Below, in pieces: positions 37,090-45,164 of a stretch of 64,000 bases of DNA. Each line of letters starts with the position of its first letter. The first letter of the stretch is position 1. Origin of the DNA: JAIVJZ01 sp036386515 (GTDB taxonomy: Bacteria; Acidobacteriota; Blastocatellia; Pyrinomonadales; Pyrinomonadaceae); NCBI GenBank assembly GCA_036386515.1, contig DASVVO010000084.1:62001-126000 (forward strand). Direction: 5' to 3'. The translations under genes and the position numbers were made by a program. The notes under the pieces were generated by a model. It saw only the letters and a list, made by a program, of their open reading frames with translations. It made no database searches and had not been told where the DNA came from.

Positions 37090-37489
37090 GGGTCAGCCCA
37101 AACTCCCCCTCAAATATTCGCTCGGCCTTTTGTTCGTGCTCGGCGGGTTGTATCACTTCATCAACCCCGCGCTCTACCTGCGGATGATGCCGTCTTACCT
37201 GCCGTGGCATCTCTTCCTCGTCTACTTCAGCGGGTTCTGTGAAGCGGCTCTCGGCCTGCTGTTGCTCGTGCCGAAATACACGCGCCTCGCCGCGTGGGGC
37301 TTGATCGCGCTGCTCGTCGCGGTGTTTCCCGCGAACGTCCAGATGGCTCTGAACCCGCAACTTTTTGCGGACATTCCGCCCCTCGTCCTGTGGCTCAGAC
37401 TGCCGCTGCAAGCCGTGTTCATCGCCTGGGCTTACCTGTTCACCACCGGCGGCGACAGAAGCGACGGCCGCGCGGAACAATCTGACTAA
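37088..37489 (+). CDS. DoxX-like small integral membrane protein
   Basis: The 133-residue protein has four hydrophobic segments: YSLGLLFVLGGLYHFINP, LFLVYFSGFCEAALGLLLLV, LAAWGLIALLVAVFPANV and LPLQAVFIAWAYLF. The motif GxxHFxxPxxYxxMMP is typical of DoxX/DoxD-like proteins, whose roles range from thiosulfate oxidation to unknown. The start at 37088 is one of two close ATGs (the other is 37079). Its first bases overlap the divergent gene and its last four overlap the convergent gene at 37486, so it is tightly packed. Function here is unknown. Confidence 0.78.
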   Translation: MGQPKLPLKYSLGLLFVLGGLYHFINPALYLRMMPSYLPWHLFLVYFSGFCEAALGLLLLVPKYTRLAAWGLIALLVAVFPANVQMALNPQLFADIPPLVLWLRLPLQAVFIAWAYLFTTGGDRSDGRAEQSD

Positions 37490-38661
37490 ACAAACTGCCC
37501 GGCGGCATAACCCGAAGCCCACGCCCATTGAAAATTATAACCGCCGAGATGGCCGGTCACGTCAACCACCTCGCCGATGAAATAGAGGCCGGGGGCGCGC
37601 GTCGCCTCCAACGTGCGCGAAGATAGTTCGGAGGTGGCAACGCCGCCCGCCGTCACCTCCGCTTTCTTGTAGCCTTCCGTCCCGGCGGGCGTGATTTGCC
37701 ACTCTTGCAGTTTCGCAGCCAGTTCGTCTATGTCGCGTTCGGTCAACTGCCTGAGCGTTTTGTGTGGCGCGTAGAGTTTGCACCACGCCTGCGCGAACCG
37801 GCGCGGCAGGTGGCGGCCGAGCACGTTCGCCAACTCGCCCTCGGAATCCGCGCGCTCAAGGAGCAGAGAGCGCGCATCCGCATCAGGCAGGAGATTGAGA
37901 CTGACGACTTCGCCGCGCTGCCAATAGGAAGAGACTTGCAGGATGGCGGGGCCGCTCAAGCCGCGATGCGTGACGAGTATGTTTCCGCGAAACGACGCGC
38001 CGCCGCAACTGGCGAGCGCGTCGAGCGACACGCCGCTCAATTCCGAGAGACGCGCCTGCGTCTCGGCCGGTAAGGTCAAAGGCACGAGCGCGGGTCGCGT
38101 CGCTTCGATACGCAAATCGAACTGTCTCGCGAGTTGGTAGCCGAAGTCGGTCGCCCCGAGTTGCGGGATGGAGAGGCCGCCCGTGGCGACGACGAGCGAA
38201 GCGGAGGCGTAACTTCCCTGCTCCGTCTCCACGCGAAACTTGTCGCCGCCGTCGCGCTCGACTCGCCGCACGCGGCAGCCGCAACGAATTTCGACTTGCG
38301 CTTCACCGCACTCGGCCAGCAACAGGTTGATGATCTGGCGCGCGCTGCCGTCGCAGAATAATTGTCCCAGTTTTTTTTCGTGGTAGGCGATGCCGTGTCG
38401 TTCGACGAGCGCGACGAAATCGGCGGGCGTGTAGCGCGCGAGGGCTGACTTGGCGAAGTGTGGGTTGGCCGAGATGAAGTTGGCCGCCGTCGTGTGGAGG
38501 TTGGTGAAATTGCAACGCCCGCCGCCGGAGATGGCGATCTTCCTGCCGACCTGCCCGGCGTGCTCCAAGACCAACGTCTTGCGCCCGCGCCGCCCCGCCT
38601 CCATCGCGCAGAAGAGACCGGCCGCCCCGCCGCCGATGATGATCACGTCCTTTTCTATCAA
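37486..38661 (-). CDS. Flavoprotein, HI0933/YhiN family (NAD(P)/FAD-dependent oxidoreductase)
   Basis: The 391-residue protein starts DVIIIGGGAAGLFCAMEAG, an FAD-binding Rossmann motif, followed by KIAISGGGRCNFTN, the hallmark of the HI0933 family. A second region LVVATGGLSIPQLGATDFGY and the C-terminal GEVVDVTGHLGGYNFQWAW complete the FAD site. The reaction of this family is not established. The frame starts with TTG at 38661; a GTG five codons in, after AAAAGGA, is an alternative. The stop codon overlaps the stop of the DoxX-like gene on the other strand (CTAA). Confidence 0.9.
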   Translation of the reverse strand: MIEKDVIIIGGGAAGLFCAMEAGRRGRKTLVLEHAGQVGRKIAISGGGRCNFTNLHTTAANFISANPHFAKSALARYTPADFVALVERHGIAYHEKKLGQLFCDGSARQIINLLLAECGEAQVEIRCGCRVRRVERDGGDKFRVETEQGSYASASLVVATGGLSIPQLGATDFGYQLARQFDLRIEATRPALVPLTLPAETQARLSELSGVSLDALASCGGASFRGNILVTHRGLSGPAILQVSSYWQRGEVVSLNLLPDADARSLLLERADSEGELANVLGRHLPRRFAQAWCKLYAPHKTLRQLTERDIDELAAKLQEWQITPAGTEGYKKAEVTAGGVATSELSSRTLEATRAPGLYFIGEVVDVTGHLGGYNFQWAWASGYAAGQFV

Positions 38662-38834
38662 GCTCTTTCAGACAACGATTGGGAAAATTTATTTGACCCG
38701 GTAACTATAACGTCGATCACACCGGCAGCAAAAACACTCACGGCGGAGATGCGGATGTTGGTGCGAAGTTGATGCGTGGGTGACGCCGGATTGACGCCGA
38801 ACGTGTGCGGGGAAAGATGTTGCCGCGACTCTTA

Positions 38835-40193
38835 TTACAGCGGCAGTTGGAGCCGCGCTTCGCAGCCCGTGCCGCGACGGCGGTTGGTGAGGGTGAGCGT
38901 GCCGCCGTGCGCCTCCGCGATCTGGCGGCTGAGGACGAGGCCGATGCCGGAGCCGCCCGGCTTCGTCGTGAAGAACGGCACGAACAGGTTGGCCGTGTTG
39001 GACAGACCCGTCCCTTCATCTTCGACGAGAAGGGTGAAACTGTTCGTGTTCCTGATCCACCCGACGGAGACGCCCCCGCCCGTTTGCAGCGCGGCGTCCA
39101 CGGCGTTGCGCTGCAAGTTGATGAGCAGTTGTTCGAGTTGGTCGGCGTCGGCCTGAATGGTCAGTTCCGCCCCCGGCACGACACGGACGGGCATCCGCGT
39201 TTCGAGTTCCGCCACCCGGCGCACGAGTTCGTGAACGTTGACGGGCGCGAAGCGCGGCGGGGGCAGGCGCGCGAGATGCGCGTAGGCCTGCATGAAGCGG
39301 CTCAGGGATTCGGAGCGCGAGCCGATGATGGAGAGACCGCGCGCCATGTCGTCGTGCCAGTCGAGCGGGCGCGGCTCGCGCACGAGCAGGCTCTCCAGAC
39401 TCCCGGCGATGGATTTGATCGGCGTCAGGGAGTTATTGAGTTCGTGGCCGAGCACGCGTACGAGCCGTTTCCAGGCTTCCCGTTCTTCCTCGCGGAGTTC
39501 GCGGCTGAGGTCGGAGAGCACGAGGAGTTGGTGCGGGAGGCCGCGCTCGCGGAAGGTGCTGCGGCGCACGCCCCAACGCCCCGCCTGGCCGGGAAAAGAT
39601 TTCGGGATGATCTGCGTATCGTCCGCGCCCGCAAAATGCAGAAACTCTTCGAGGCCGAGTTCCGCCGCGGTGCGCCCCAGGAGGCGACCCGAAGGCTGCG
39701 CGAACAGGCGTTCGCCCGCGCGGTTGACGAGGCGCAGGCGTTCCTCCGCGTCGAAGGCGAAGACGGCCACGTCGATCTCGCCCATCACCGTGCGCAAAAG
39801 GGCGGAAGCCTCCATCGCGCCGAGTCTCTGCGAGCGCAGGGTTTCGCCGAGCGCGTTGACTTCGAGCATCACGTCGCCGAGCGCGTCATTGCGTCCCGCG
39901 CTGCGCGCGCGGATCGAGTAGTCGCCTTCGCGCATGGCGGCGAGGAGATTAGAGAGCGTTTGCAGGTGGCGCACGACGCGGCCGCGCAGCGAGAAGGCCA
40001 GGCCGAGCCAGAGGCCGAGGATGAAGAGCGAGAGCGTCCACTGCACCTTCGGCGTGTAGGAACGATTCCAGATCAGGAGGAGCGAGATGAACGTGCCGGG
40101 CAAGCCACCCGCCAAGGCCATTAGGAGAATGCGCTGCTCGTGGTTCAGCCGGTCGCGCGGGCGGGATTTAGATGGCTGGTGGCCTTCCGTCAT
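38835..40193 (-). CDS. Sensor histidine kinase, NtrY-like
   Basis: The product is 452 residues from the ATG at 40193, which overlaps the stop of the regulator gene as ATGA; an in-frame extension upstream would run into that gene. Two membrane segments (ILLMALAGGLPGTFISLLLI and WTLSLFILGLWLGLAFSL) with almost no periplasmic loop are followed by a HAMP-like linker. A PAS-like region (about 100-200) comes next, then the kinase: H-box VLGHELNNSLTPIKS (His250), N-box NLQRNAVDA, and G-boxes VEDEGTGLSN and GSGIGLVLSRQIAEAHGG. It should phosphorylate the adjacent NtrC-type regulator. With such a short outer loop, the signal may be sensed in the membrane or cytoplasm. Confidence 0.92.
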   Translation of the reverse strand: MTEGHQPSKSRPRDRLNHEQRILLMALAGGLPGTFISLLLIWNRSYTPKVQWTLSLFILGLWLGLAFSLRGRVVRHLQTLSNLLAAMREGDYSIRARSAGRNDALGDVMLEVNALGETLRSQRLGAMEASALLRTVMGEIDVAVFAFDAEERLRLVNRAGERLFAQPSGRLLGRTAAELGLEEFLHFAGADDTQIIPKSFPGQAGRWGVRRSTFRERGLPHQLLVLSDLSRELREEEREAWKRLVRVLGHELNNSLTPIKSIAGSLESLLVREPRPLDWHDDMARGLSIIGSRSESLSRFMQAYAHLARLPPPRFAPVNVHELVRRVAELETRMPVRVVPGAELTIQADADQLEQLLINLQRNAVDAALQTGGGVSVGWIRNTNSFTLLVEDEGTGLSNTANLFVPFFTTKPGGSGIGLVLSRQIAEAHGGTLTLTNRRRGTGCEARLQLPL

Positions 40194-41563
40194 AAACCAT
40201 AACGTTGGAGTCGGCGGTAGAGCGCGCTGCGGCTGAGTCCGAGGGCTTCGGCCGCCTGGCCGACGTTGCCGTCGAAGCGCGCGAGAGTTTTGCGTATCAG
40301 GAAACACTCTACCTCATCGAGGCTCATCTCTTCGAGTCCGCGTTCGGCCTCGGCTCCCGCCTGCAAATTGAGATCGGCGGCTTCCACCATCCCGCCCCGC
40401 GCCATCAGCACCGCACGCTCCACCGCATGATCCAACTCGCGCACGTTGCCCGGCCATTCGTAACGCAGCAGCGCGCTCATCGCATCGTCGGAGAAGGCCG
40501 TCAAAAATTTGCGGTAGCGGCGCGCGTAGGCGTCGAGGAAATGGCGCGCGAGCAGCGGGATGTCTTCGCGCCGCTCGCGCAGAGGAGGCAGGCGTATCTC
40601 CACCGTGTTCAGACGAAACAGCAAATCCTGGCGGAACCGGCCGGCCGCGACTTCCTCGCGCAAATCGGCGTTGGTCGCCGACAGTATCCGCACGTCCACG
40701 CGCCGCGTTTTCGACGAGCCGACGCGCTCGAACTCGCCCGTCTCCACCACGCGCAACAGTTTCGCCTGTTGCGTGATGGGCACGTTGGCGATCTCGTCGA
40801 GAAAGATCGTGCCGCCGTCGGCCAACTCGAAACGCCCGACGCGATCCGTCCTGGCATCGGTGAACGCGCCCTTGACGTGACCGAACAACTCGCTCTCGAA
40901 CGTGCCCTCGGAGAGCGCGCCGACGTTGACCGTGACCATCGTTTTCGCGGCGCGCGGCGAGACGGCGTGAAGCGTCTGCGCCACCACTTCCTTGCCCGTG
41001 CCGTTATCGCCCGTCACCAGCACGTTCGCGTCCGACCCGCCGACGCTCTCGATCATCTGAAGCACGGGGCGCATGCTCGCCGCCGTGGCGATCATCCGTT
41101 CGGGGGCGCGGCCGTCGCGCAACAACTTGTTTTCGGCTTCGAGCCGCTGCCCCTTGCGCAGCGCGCGGCTGAGTTCGACCTGCGTGCGCAACACGGAGAG
41201 CAGACGCGCGTTCTCCCAGGGCTTCTGGATGAAGTCGCGCGCGCCGCGCCGCATCGCCTCGACCGCCACCTCGACGCTGCCCCACGCCGTCATCACGACG
41301 ACGGGCAGCGTCGTATCGATCGCCTGAATGCGCGAGAGCAGGTCGAGACCTTCCTGGCCGGAGGTGGTGTCGCGCGTGTAATTGAGGTCGATGAGGAGCA
41401 GGTCGAACTCGGTCGTCTTGATCGCGGCGAGCACGGCGGGCGGCGAAGTGACGGCTTCAATTTGGTAGCCTTCGCCCTTTAACAACAGGCGCAGGGCTTC
41501 GAGCACGTCGAGTTGATCGTCCGCGACGAGCACGCGGGGAGTGGATGTGTCGGTTGTCTTCAT
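40190..41563 (-). CDS. Sigma-54-dependent response regulator (NtrC family)
   Basis: The 457-residue protein has three domains. The receiver (1-125) has the acidic pair Asp15/Asp16, phospho-acceptor Asp59 in LLLIDLNY and Lys114 in FIQKPW. The AAA+ domain (about 155-390) has Walker A TGDNGTGKE, the sigma-54 contact motif GAFTDA, Walker B GGTIFLDE and the arginine-finger region LLFRLN. The C-terminal Fis-type helix-turn-helix reads NVGQAAEALGLSRSALYRRLQ. It activates transcription by RNA polymerase with sigma-54. The kinase gene overlaps its stop by 4 bases. Its position at the end of the export cluster suggests it controls those genes; a candidate -24/-12 site lies at 56074-56089. Confidence 0.95.
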   Translation of the reverse strand: MKTTDTSTPRVLVADDQLDVLEALRLLLKGEGYQIEAVTSPPAVLAAIKTTEFDLLLIDLNYTRDTTSGQEGLDLLSRIQAIDTTLPVVVMTAWGSVEVAVEAMRRGARDFIQKPWENARLLSVLRTQVELSRALRKGQRLEAENKLLRDGRAPERMIATAASMRPVLQMIESVGGSDANVLVTGDNGTGKEVVAQTLHAVSPRAAKTMVTVNVGALSEGTFESELFGHVKGAFTDARTDRVGRFELADGGTIFLDEIANVPITQQAKLLRVVETGEFERVGSSKTRRVDVRILSATNADLREEVAAGRFRQDLLFRLNTVEIRLPPLRERREDIPLLARHFLDAYARRYRKFLTAFSDDAMSALLRYEWPGNVRELDHAVERAVLMARGGMVEAADLNLQAGAEAERGLEEMSLDEVECFLIRKTLARFDGNVGQAAEALGLSRSALYRRLQRYGL

Positions 41564-41696
41564 ACGTTTAAGTGAGACGCTTCAAATTGAAACGCCTTCG
41601 CCCGCACCATTGTAATCGCAAAATTTCACTCAAACGCAACTTGTATTTTCTCACGCGCCTTTTCCCGCGTTCGCAAAGCGCGGAGCGCGACCCCGT

Positions 41697-42671
41697 TTAC
41701 AACTGCTTTTTCGTGACGACCGTGAGCACGCGCCCGCGTTCGTGATCCGACGAGAGCGCGTGCGCGGCCTCGATGATCGCCGCTCGCACCGACTCGTTCG
41801 CCGCTTCGGTGCGCGCCGCGCGAATCAACACGTTCGCCTTCTCGAAGTCCGAACTCATCCCGCGCGCTGACTTGAGCGCGAGCAGGAGCGTCTCGGTCGA
41901 AACGTCGCTGCGCTTGAACAGCACGGCCAACACCCGCCCCCGCTCATAATCCGACGAGAGCGTGTTCATCGTCTCGAAGAAGGCCGCGCGCACGGAGGCA
42001 TCCGCCAAATTGTTTTTCAAAATGTGGATGAGCAGCGTCGCCTTTTCGTAATCCGAACCCATCGAAGTCGAACTCTGCGAGAGCAGTTTCGCCAACTGCT
42101 CGCCGCTCAAATTTCCGCGTTCGACGAGCGCGCTCGCATAGACGCGCCGCGCATGATCGCTTTTGAGCCGCGCGATCTCGGCGAGCACGGCCTGTGCCCC
42201 GCCGCGCCTGAGCAGCTTGTCCACGCGCGCCTGTGCATCGTAGCCGCTGCCCGCGACTGAGTCCGACAAGAGCCGCGACAGCCACTTGCGCGCCGCGTCG
42301 TCGAAGGGGCGCGGCGCGTCCTGCTCCCAGTATTGACGCTTGAGTTGGCCGTCCGCCCCGAGCGTCACTTCGAGCTTGCGCAGGGTGTCGCCGCGTCTCT
42401 CGGAGAGGCGGAAATAGCCGCCTTCCTTCATGCGTTCCACGTCCGTGTAGTCGTCGTTGAACTCCACGTTTTTCGAGTCCATCGTGATGTTAGTGCCGTC
42501 GTCATCGCTCGTGTGCGTCCAGCGCAGGGTGGTCTCGTTGATCTGGACGTGATCCTGATCCGCCTTCCTCTTCGCGCCGTTCTTCTGCGCCTGCCCCGAA
42601 GCCGCGACGACGCACAGGCAGATTGAAATCGACCAGACCGACAGGCCGATAAAAGTTTTCTTATTCATCAT
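41697..42671 (-). CDS. Exported protein with C-terminal 34-residue helical repeats
   Basis: The 324-residue protein has a signal peptide (FIGLSVWSISICLCVVAASGQA). The region of about 40-130 (VQINETTLRWTHTSDDDG, MDSKNVEFNDDYTDVERM) looks like a small beta domain. The C-terminal half contains four copies of an 'SSDxE(K/R)xxVL' motif: GSDYEKATLL, SSDYERGRVL, SSDFEKANVL and SSDHERGRVL. They are about 34 residues apart, suggesting a HEAT-like helical array. I recall similar repeats in the extra-cytoplasmic parts of BlaR1/M56-type proteins. It lies between ADOP permease 1 and the regulator gene on the same strand, so a role in sensing or assisting export is plausible but unproven. Confidence 0.72.
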   Translation of the reverse strand: MMNKKTFIGLSVWSISICLCVVAASGQAQKNGAKRKADQDHVQINETTLRWTHTSDDDGTNITMDSKNVEFNDDYTDVERMKEGGYFRLSERRGDTLRKLEVTLGADGQLKRQYWEQDAPRPFDDAARKWLSRLLSDSVAGSGYDAQARVDKLLRRGGAQAVLAEIARLKSDHARRVYASALVERGNLSGEQLAKLLSQSSTSMGSDYEKATLLIHILKNNLADASVRAAFFETMNTLSSDYERGRVLAVLFKRSDVSTETLLLALKSARGMSSDFEKANVLIRAARTEAANESVRAAIIEAAHALSSDHERGRVLTVVTKKQL

Positions 42672-42692
42672 TCAAACCTCAAACCTTCTTTT

Positions 42693-45155
42693 CTATTCGT
42701 AGTGAAGCGCGATGATCGGGTCTACCTTCATCGCACGGCGCGCCGGGATGTAACTGGCGAGCAGCGCGACCCCGGCGAGCAGGAGCGAAAGGGAGACGAA
42801 GATGACGGGGTCGGTCGCGCTCACGCCGTAGAGCAGGCCGGAGATGAGCCGCGTCAACAGGAGCGCGGCCAACAGACCGACGCCGACGCCCGCCAAGGCC
42901 ATGAGCATCGCCTGCCCCACCACCAATTTCAGAATATCACCGCGCGATGCGCCGAGCGCGATGCGGATGCCCATCTCGCGCGAACGCTGCGAAACCGTGT
43001 AGGCGATGACGCCGTAGATGCCGACCGTGGCGAGGATCATGGCGACGGCGGCGAAGAGGCCGAGCAGCAGCATGTTGAAACGCTGCGGCGCGACCGCCCG
43101 CGCGAACGTGTCGGCCATCGTCGAGATGTTCGTCACCGGCTGATCCTTATCCACCGCCTGAACTTCACGGCGCACGGCGGCGGCCAGATTCGCCGGGTCG
43201 CCCGCGGCGCGAATGGTGAGCGTCATGTCGAGCCAGCCGCTCTGTTCGTAAGAGACGTACATCATCGGGCGCGTCTCCGCGCTCAAGCCGGAATGCTTGA
43301 CGCTCCCCACCACCCCGACCACGGTGAGGAACGAATGAGACGTGCGCGAGCCGTCTTCGTCAATGCGCTTGCCGAGCGAGTCTTCGCCGGGAAAGAAGCG
43401 GCGGGCGAAAGCCTCGTCGATGATCATGACGCCGGGCGCATCCCGGCGGTCGCGTTCGTCGAAATGGCGGCCGCGCAGGAGCGGTATCCGCATCGCGCGG
43501 AAATAATCGGGCGCGATGATGCGGAAGTCGGCCGATTGCGTCAGCCCGGCCACGGGCGCGGGGCGACCCTCGATGGAAAAGCCGTCGATCTCCTCCGCGC
43601 CCGTCAGCGGCAGGTGCGACACCGCGCCGACCGCTTCCGCGCCCGGCAATCTTTGCACGCGCGCGATCAGTTGGCGGTAAAAATCCGCGATCCGCATGTC
43701 GTCCGCGTACTTCTGTTCGGGCAAGCCGATCTCGACCGTCAAGAGGTTGTCGGGCACGAAGCCGGGCTGCACGTTCTGCAAGCTGACGAAACTCTTGAGC
43801 AGCAGTCCCGCGCTGATCAGCAGGACGAGTGCGAGCGCGACCTCCGAGACGACGAGCAGGCTGCGCGCACGCACGCGGCGCGGACTGCCGCTCGCGCCCC
43901 GCCCGCCCTCTTTCAAAGCCTCGTTGAAATCCGGGCGCGAGCTTTGCAGCGCGGGAATGAGACCGAAGACGATGCCCGTCAGCAGCGAGACGAGGAACGT
44001 GTAGCCGAGCACGCGATTGTCAATGCCGATTTCGGCGGGGCGCGGGAGGTGGCCGGGACTGAGGGCGACCAGCAGGTCGATGCCCCACATCGCCAGCCAG
44101 ACGCCGAGCAGGCCGCCGCTGAGGGAGAGCAGCACGCTCTCAGTCAGCAGTTGGCGCACAACGCGCCCGCGGGTTGCGCCGAGCGCGTGACGGATGGCGA
44201 TCTCTTTCTGCCGCGCCGTGGCGCGCGCCAGCAGCAGGTTGGCGACGTTGGCGCACGCGATCAAGAGCACGAAGCCGACGGCCGCCAGCAGGATCAGGAT
44301 CGCGGGTCGGCTCTGACCCACCACTTGCTCGTGCAGCGAGATGACGGCCACGCGCCAGTCTTTATTATCCTCCGGGTGCTGCGCCTCAAGCTGCCGCGCG
44401 AGATTGTCCAACTGCGCCTGCGCCTGCGCGATGGTCGCGCCCTCCTTGAGACGCCCGACGACCGCGATATGATGGCTGCCACGATTCTGCGTCTCTTCGT
44501 CGGTCAGCGCGTAGGGCGTCCAGAGATCGGTCTTCGCGCTGAAGTCGAAGAAGGCGGGCAACCCCATGTCTTGCGGAAAGGAGACGCCCGCCGGCATGAT
44601 GCCGACGATTGTGTAACTATCGCCGTCGAGCGTCAGAGGTGTGCCCAGAATTGACGGGTCTGAGCCGAAGCGACGCTGCCATAAACCGTGGCTGATGACG
44701 ACGACGCGGCTCGCGCCCGTCCGCTCGTCTTCAGGCAGAAAGACGCGCCCCGCCAATGGCTGCACGCGCAGCAGCGAGAAGAGGTTGGCCGACGCCTTGA
44801 CGCCCGTGAGCCGCTGCGGTTCGACGCCGCCCGTCAGCGCGACGTTCCAGGAATCGAGCGCGGCCATCCCCTCGAAGAGATCGGTCTGGCGTCGCCAGTC
44901 GGAGAAGTTGGCGGTCGAGCCGGGCAGATGATCGTAGCCGAGTTGCTTGCCGAACGGGTGCGTCTCCCAGAGCAACACGAGTTGTTCCGGCCGCTCGAAC
45001 GGAAGCGGGCGCAAGAGCACCGTGTTGACGACGCTGAAGATGGCCGTGTTCGCCCCGATCCCTAAAGCGAGCACGAGCACCGTCACCAGCGTGAACCCCG
45101 GACTCTTCCTGAGCATCCGCAGGCCGTAGCGCAAATCATGTAACAGCGTCCGCAA
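42693..45155 (-). CDS. ADOP-type ABC transporter permease 1 (MacB/FtsX fold)
   Basis: The 820-residue membrane protein is one of four tandem paralogues. Each is a doubled MacB permease: an N-terminal membrane helix (SPGFTLVTVLVLALGIGANT), a MacB periplasmic core domain, an FtsX unit of three helices, then a second set of the same. Here the central FtsX unit includes ILLAAVGFVLLIACANVANLLLARA and the end reads ARRAMKVDPIIALHYE. As the ATPase and fusion proteins are separate genes, it should work with those at 52965 and 55308. It is 10 bases after the end of permease 2's reading direction, so translation is probably coupled. Substrate unknown; MacB relatives export peptides, siderophores or macrolides. 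Confidence 0.9.
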   Translation of the reverse strand: MRTLLHDLRYGLRMLRKSPGFTLVTVLVLALGIGANTAIFSVVNTVLLRPLPFERPEQLVLLWETHPFGKQLGYDHLPGSTANFSDWRRQTDLFEGMAALDSWNVALTGGVEPQRLTGVKASANLFSLLRVQPLAGRVFLPEDERTGASRVVVISHGLWQRRFGSDPSILGTPLTLDGDSYTIVGIMPAGVSFPQDMGLPAFFDFSAKTDLWTPYALTDEETQNRGSHHIAVVGRLKEGATIAQAQAQLDNLARQLEAQHPEDNKDWRVAVISLHEQVVGQSRPAILILLAAVGFVLLIACANVANLLLARATARQKEIAIRHALGATRGRVVRQLLTESVLLSLSGGLLGVWLAMWGIDLLVALSPGHLPRPAEIGIDNRVLGYTFLVSLLTGIVFGLIPALQSSRPDFNEALKEGGRGASGSPRRVRARSLLVVSEVALALVLLISAGLLLKSFVSLQNVQPGFVPDNLLTVEIGLPEQKYADDMRIADFYRQLIARVQRLPGAEAVGAVSHLPLTGAEEIDGFSIEGRPAPVAGLTQSADFRIIAPDYFRAMRIPLLRGRHFDERDRRDAPGVMIIDEAFARRFFPGEDSLGKRIDEDGSRTSHSFLTVVGVVGSVKHSGLSAETRPMMYVSYEQSGWLDMTLTIRAAGDPANLAAAVRREVQAVDKDQPVTNISTMADTFARAVAPQRFNMLLLGLFAAVAMILATVGIYGVIAYTVSQRSREMGIRIALGASRGDILKLVVGQAMLMALAGVGVGLLAALLLTRLISGLLYGVSATDPVIFVSLSLLLAGVALLASYIPARRAMKVDPIIALHYE

Positions 45156-45164
45156 CGTCTACTC

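Noticed and set aside
42702..44654. A 650-codon open frame antisense to ADOP permease 1
   Set aside because: Its translation is rich in Arg, Gln and Asp without domains, as expected from the complement of a GC-rich coding strand. The minus-strand frame encodes a clear permease.
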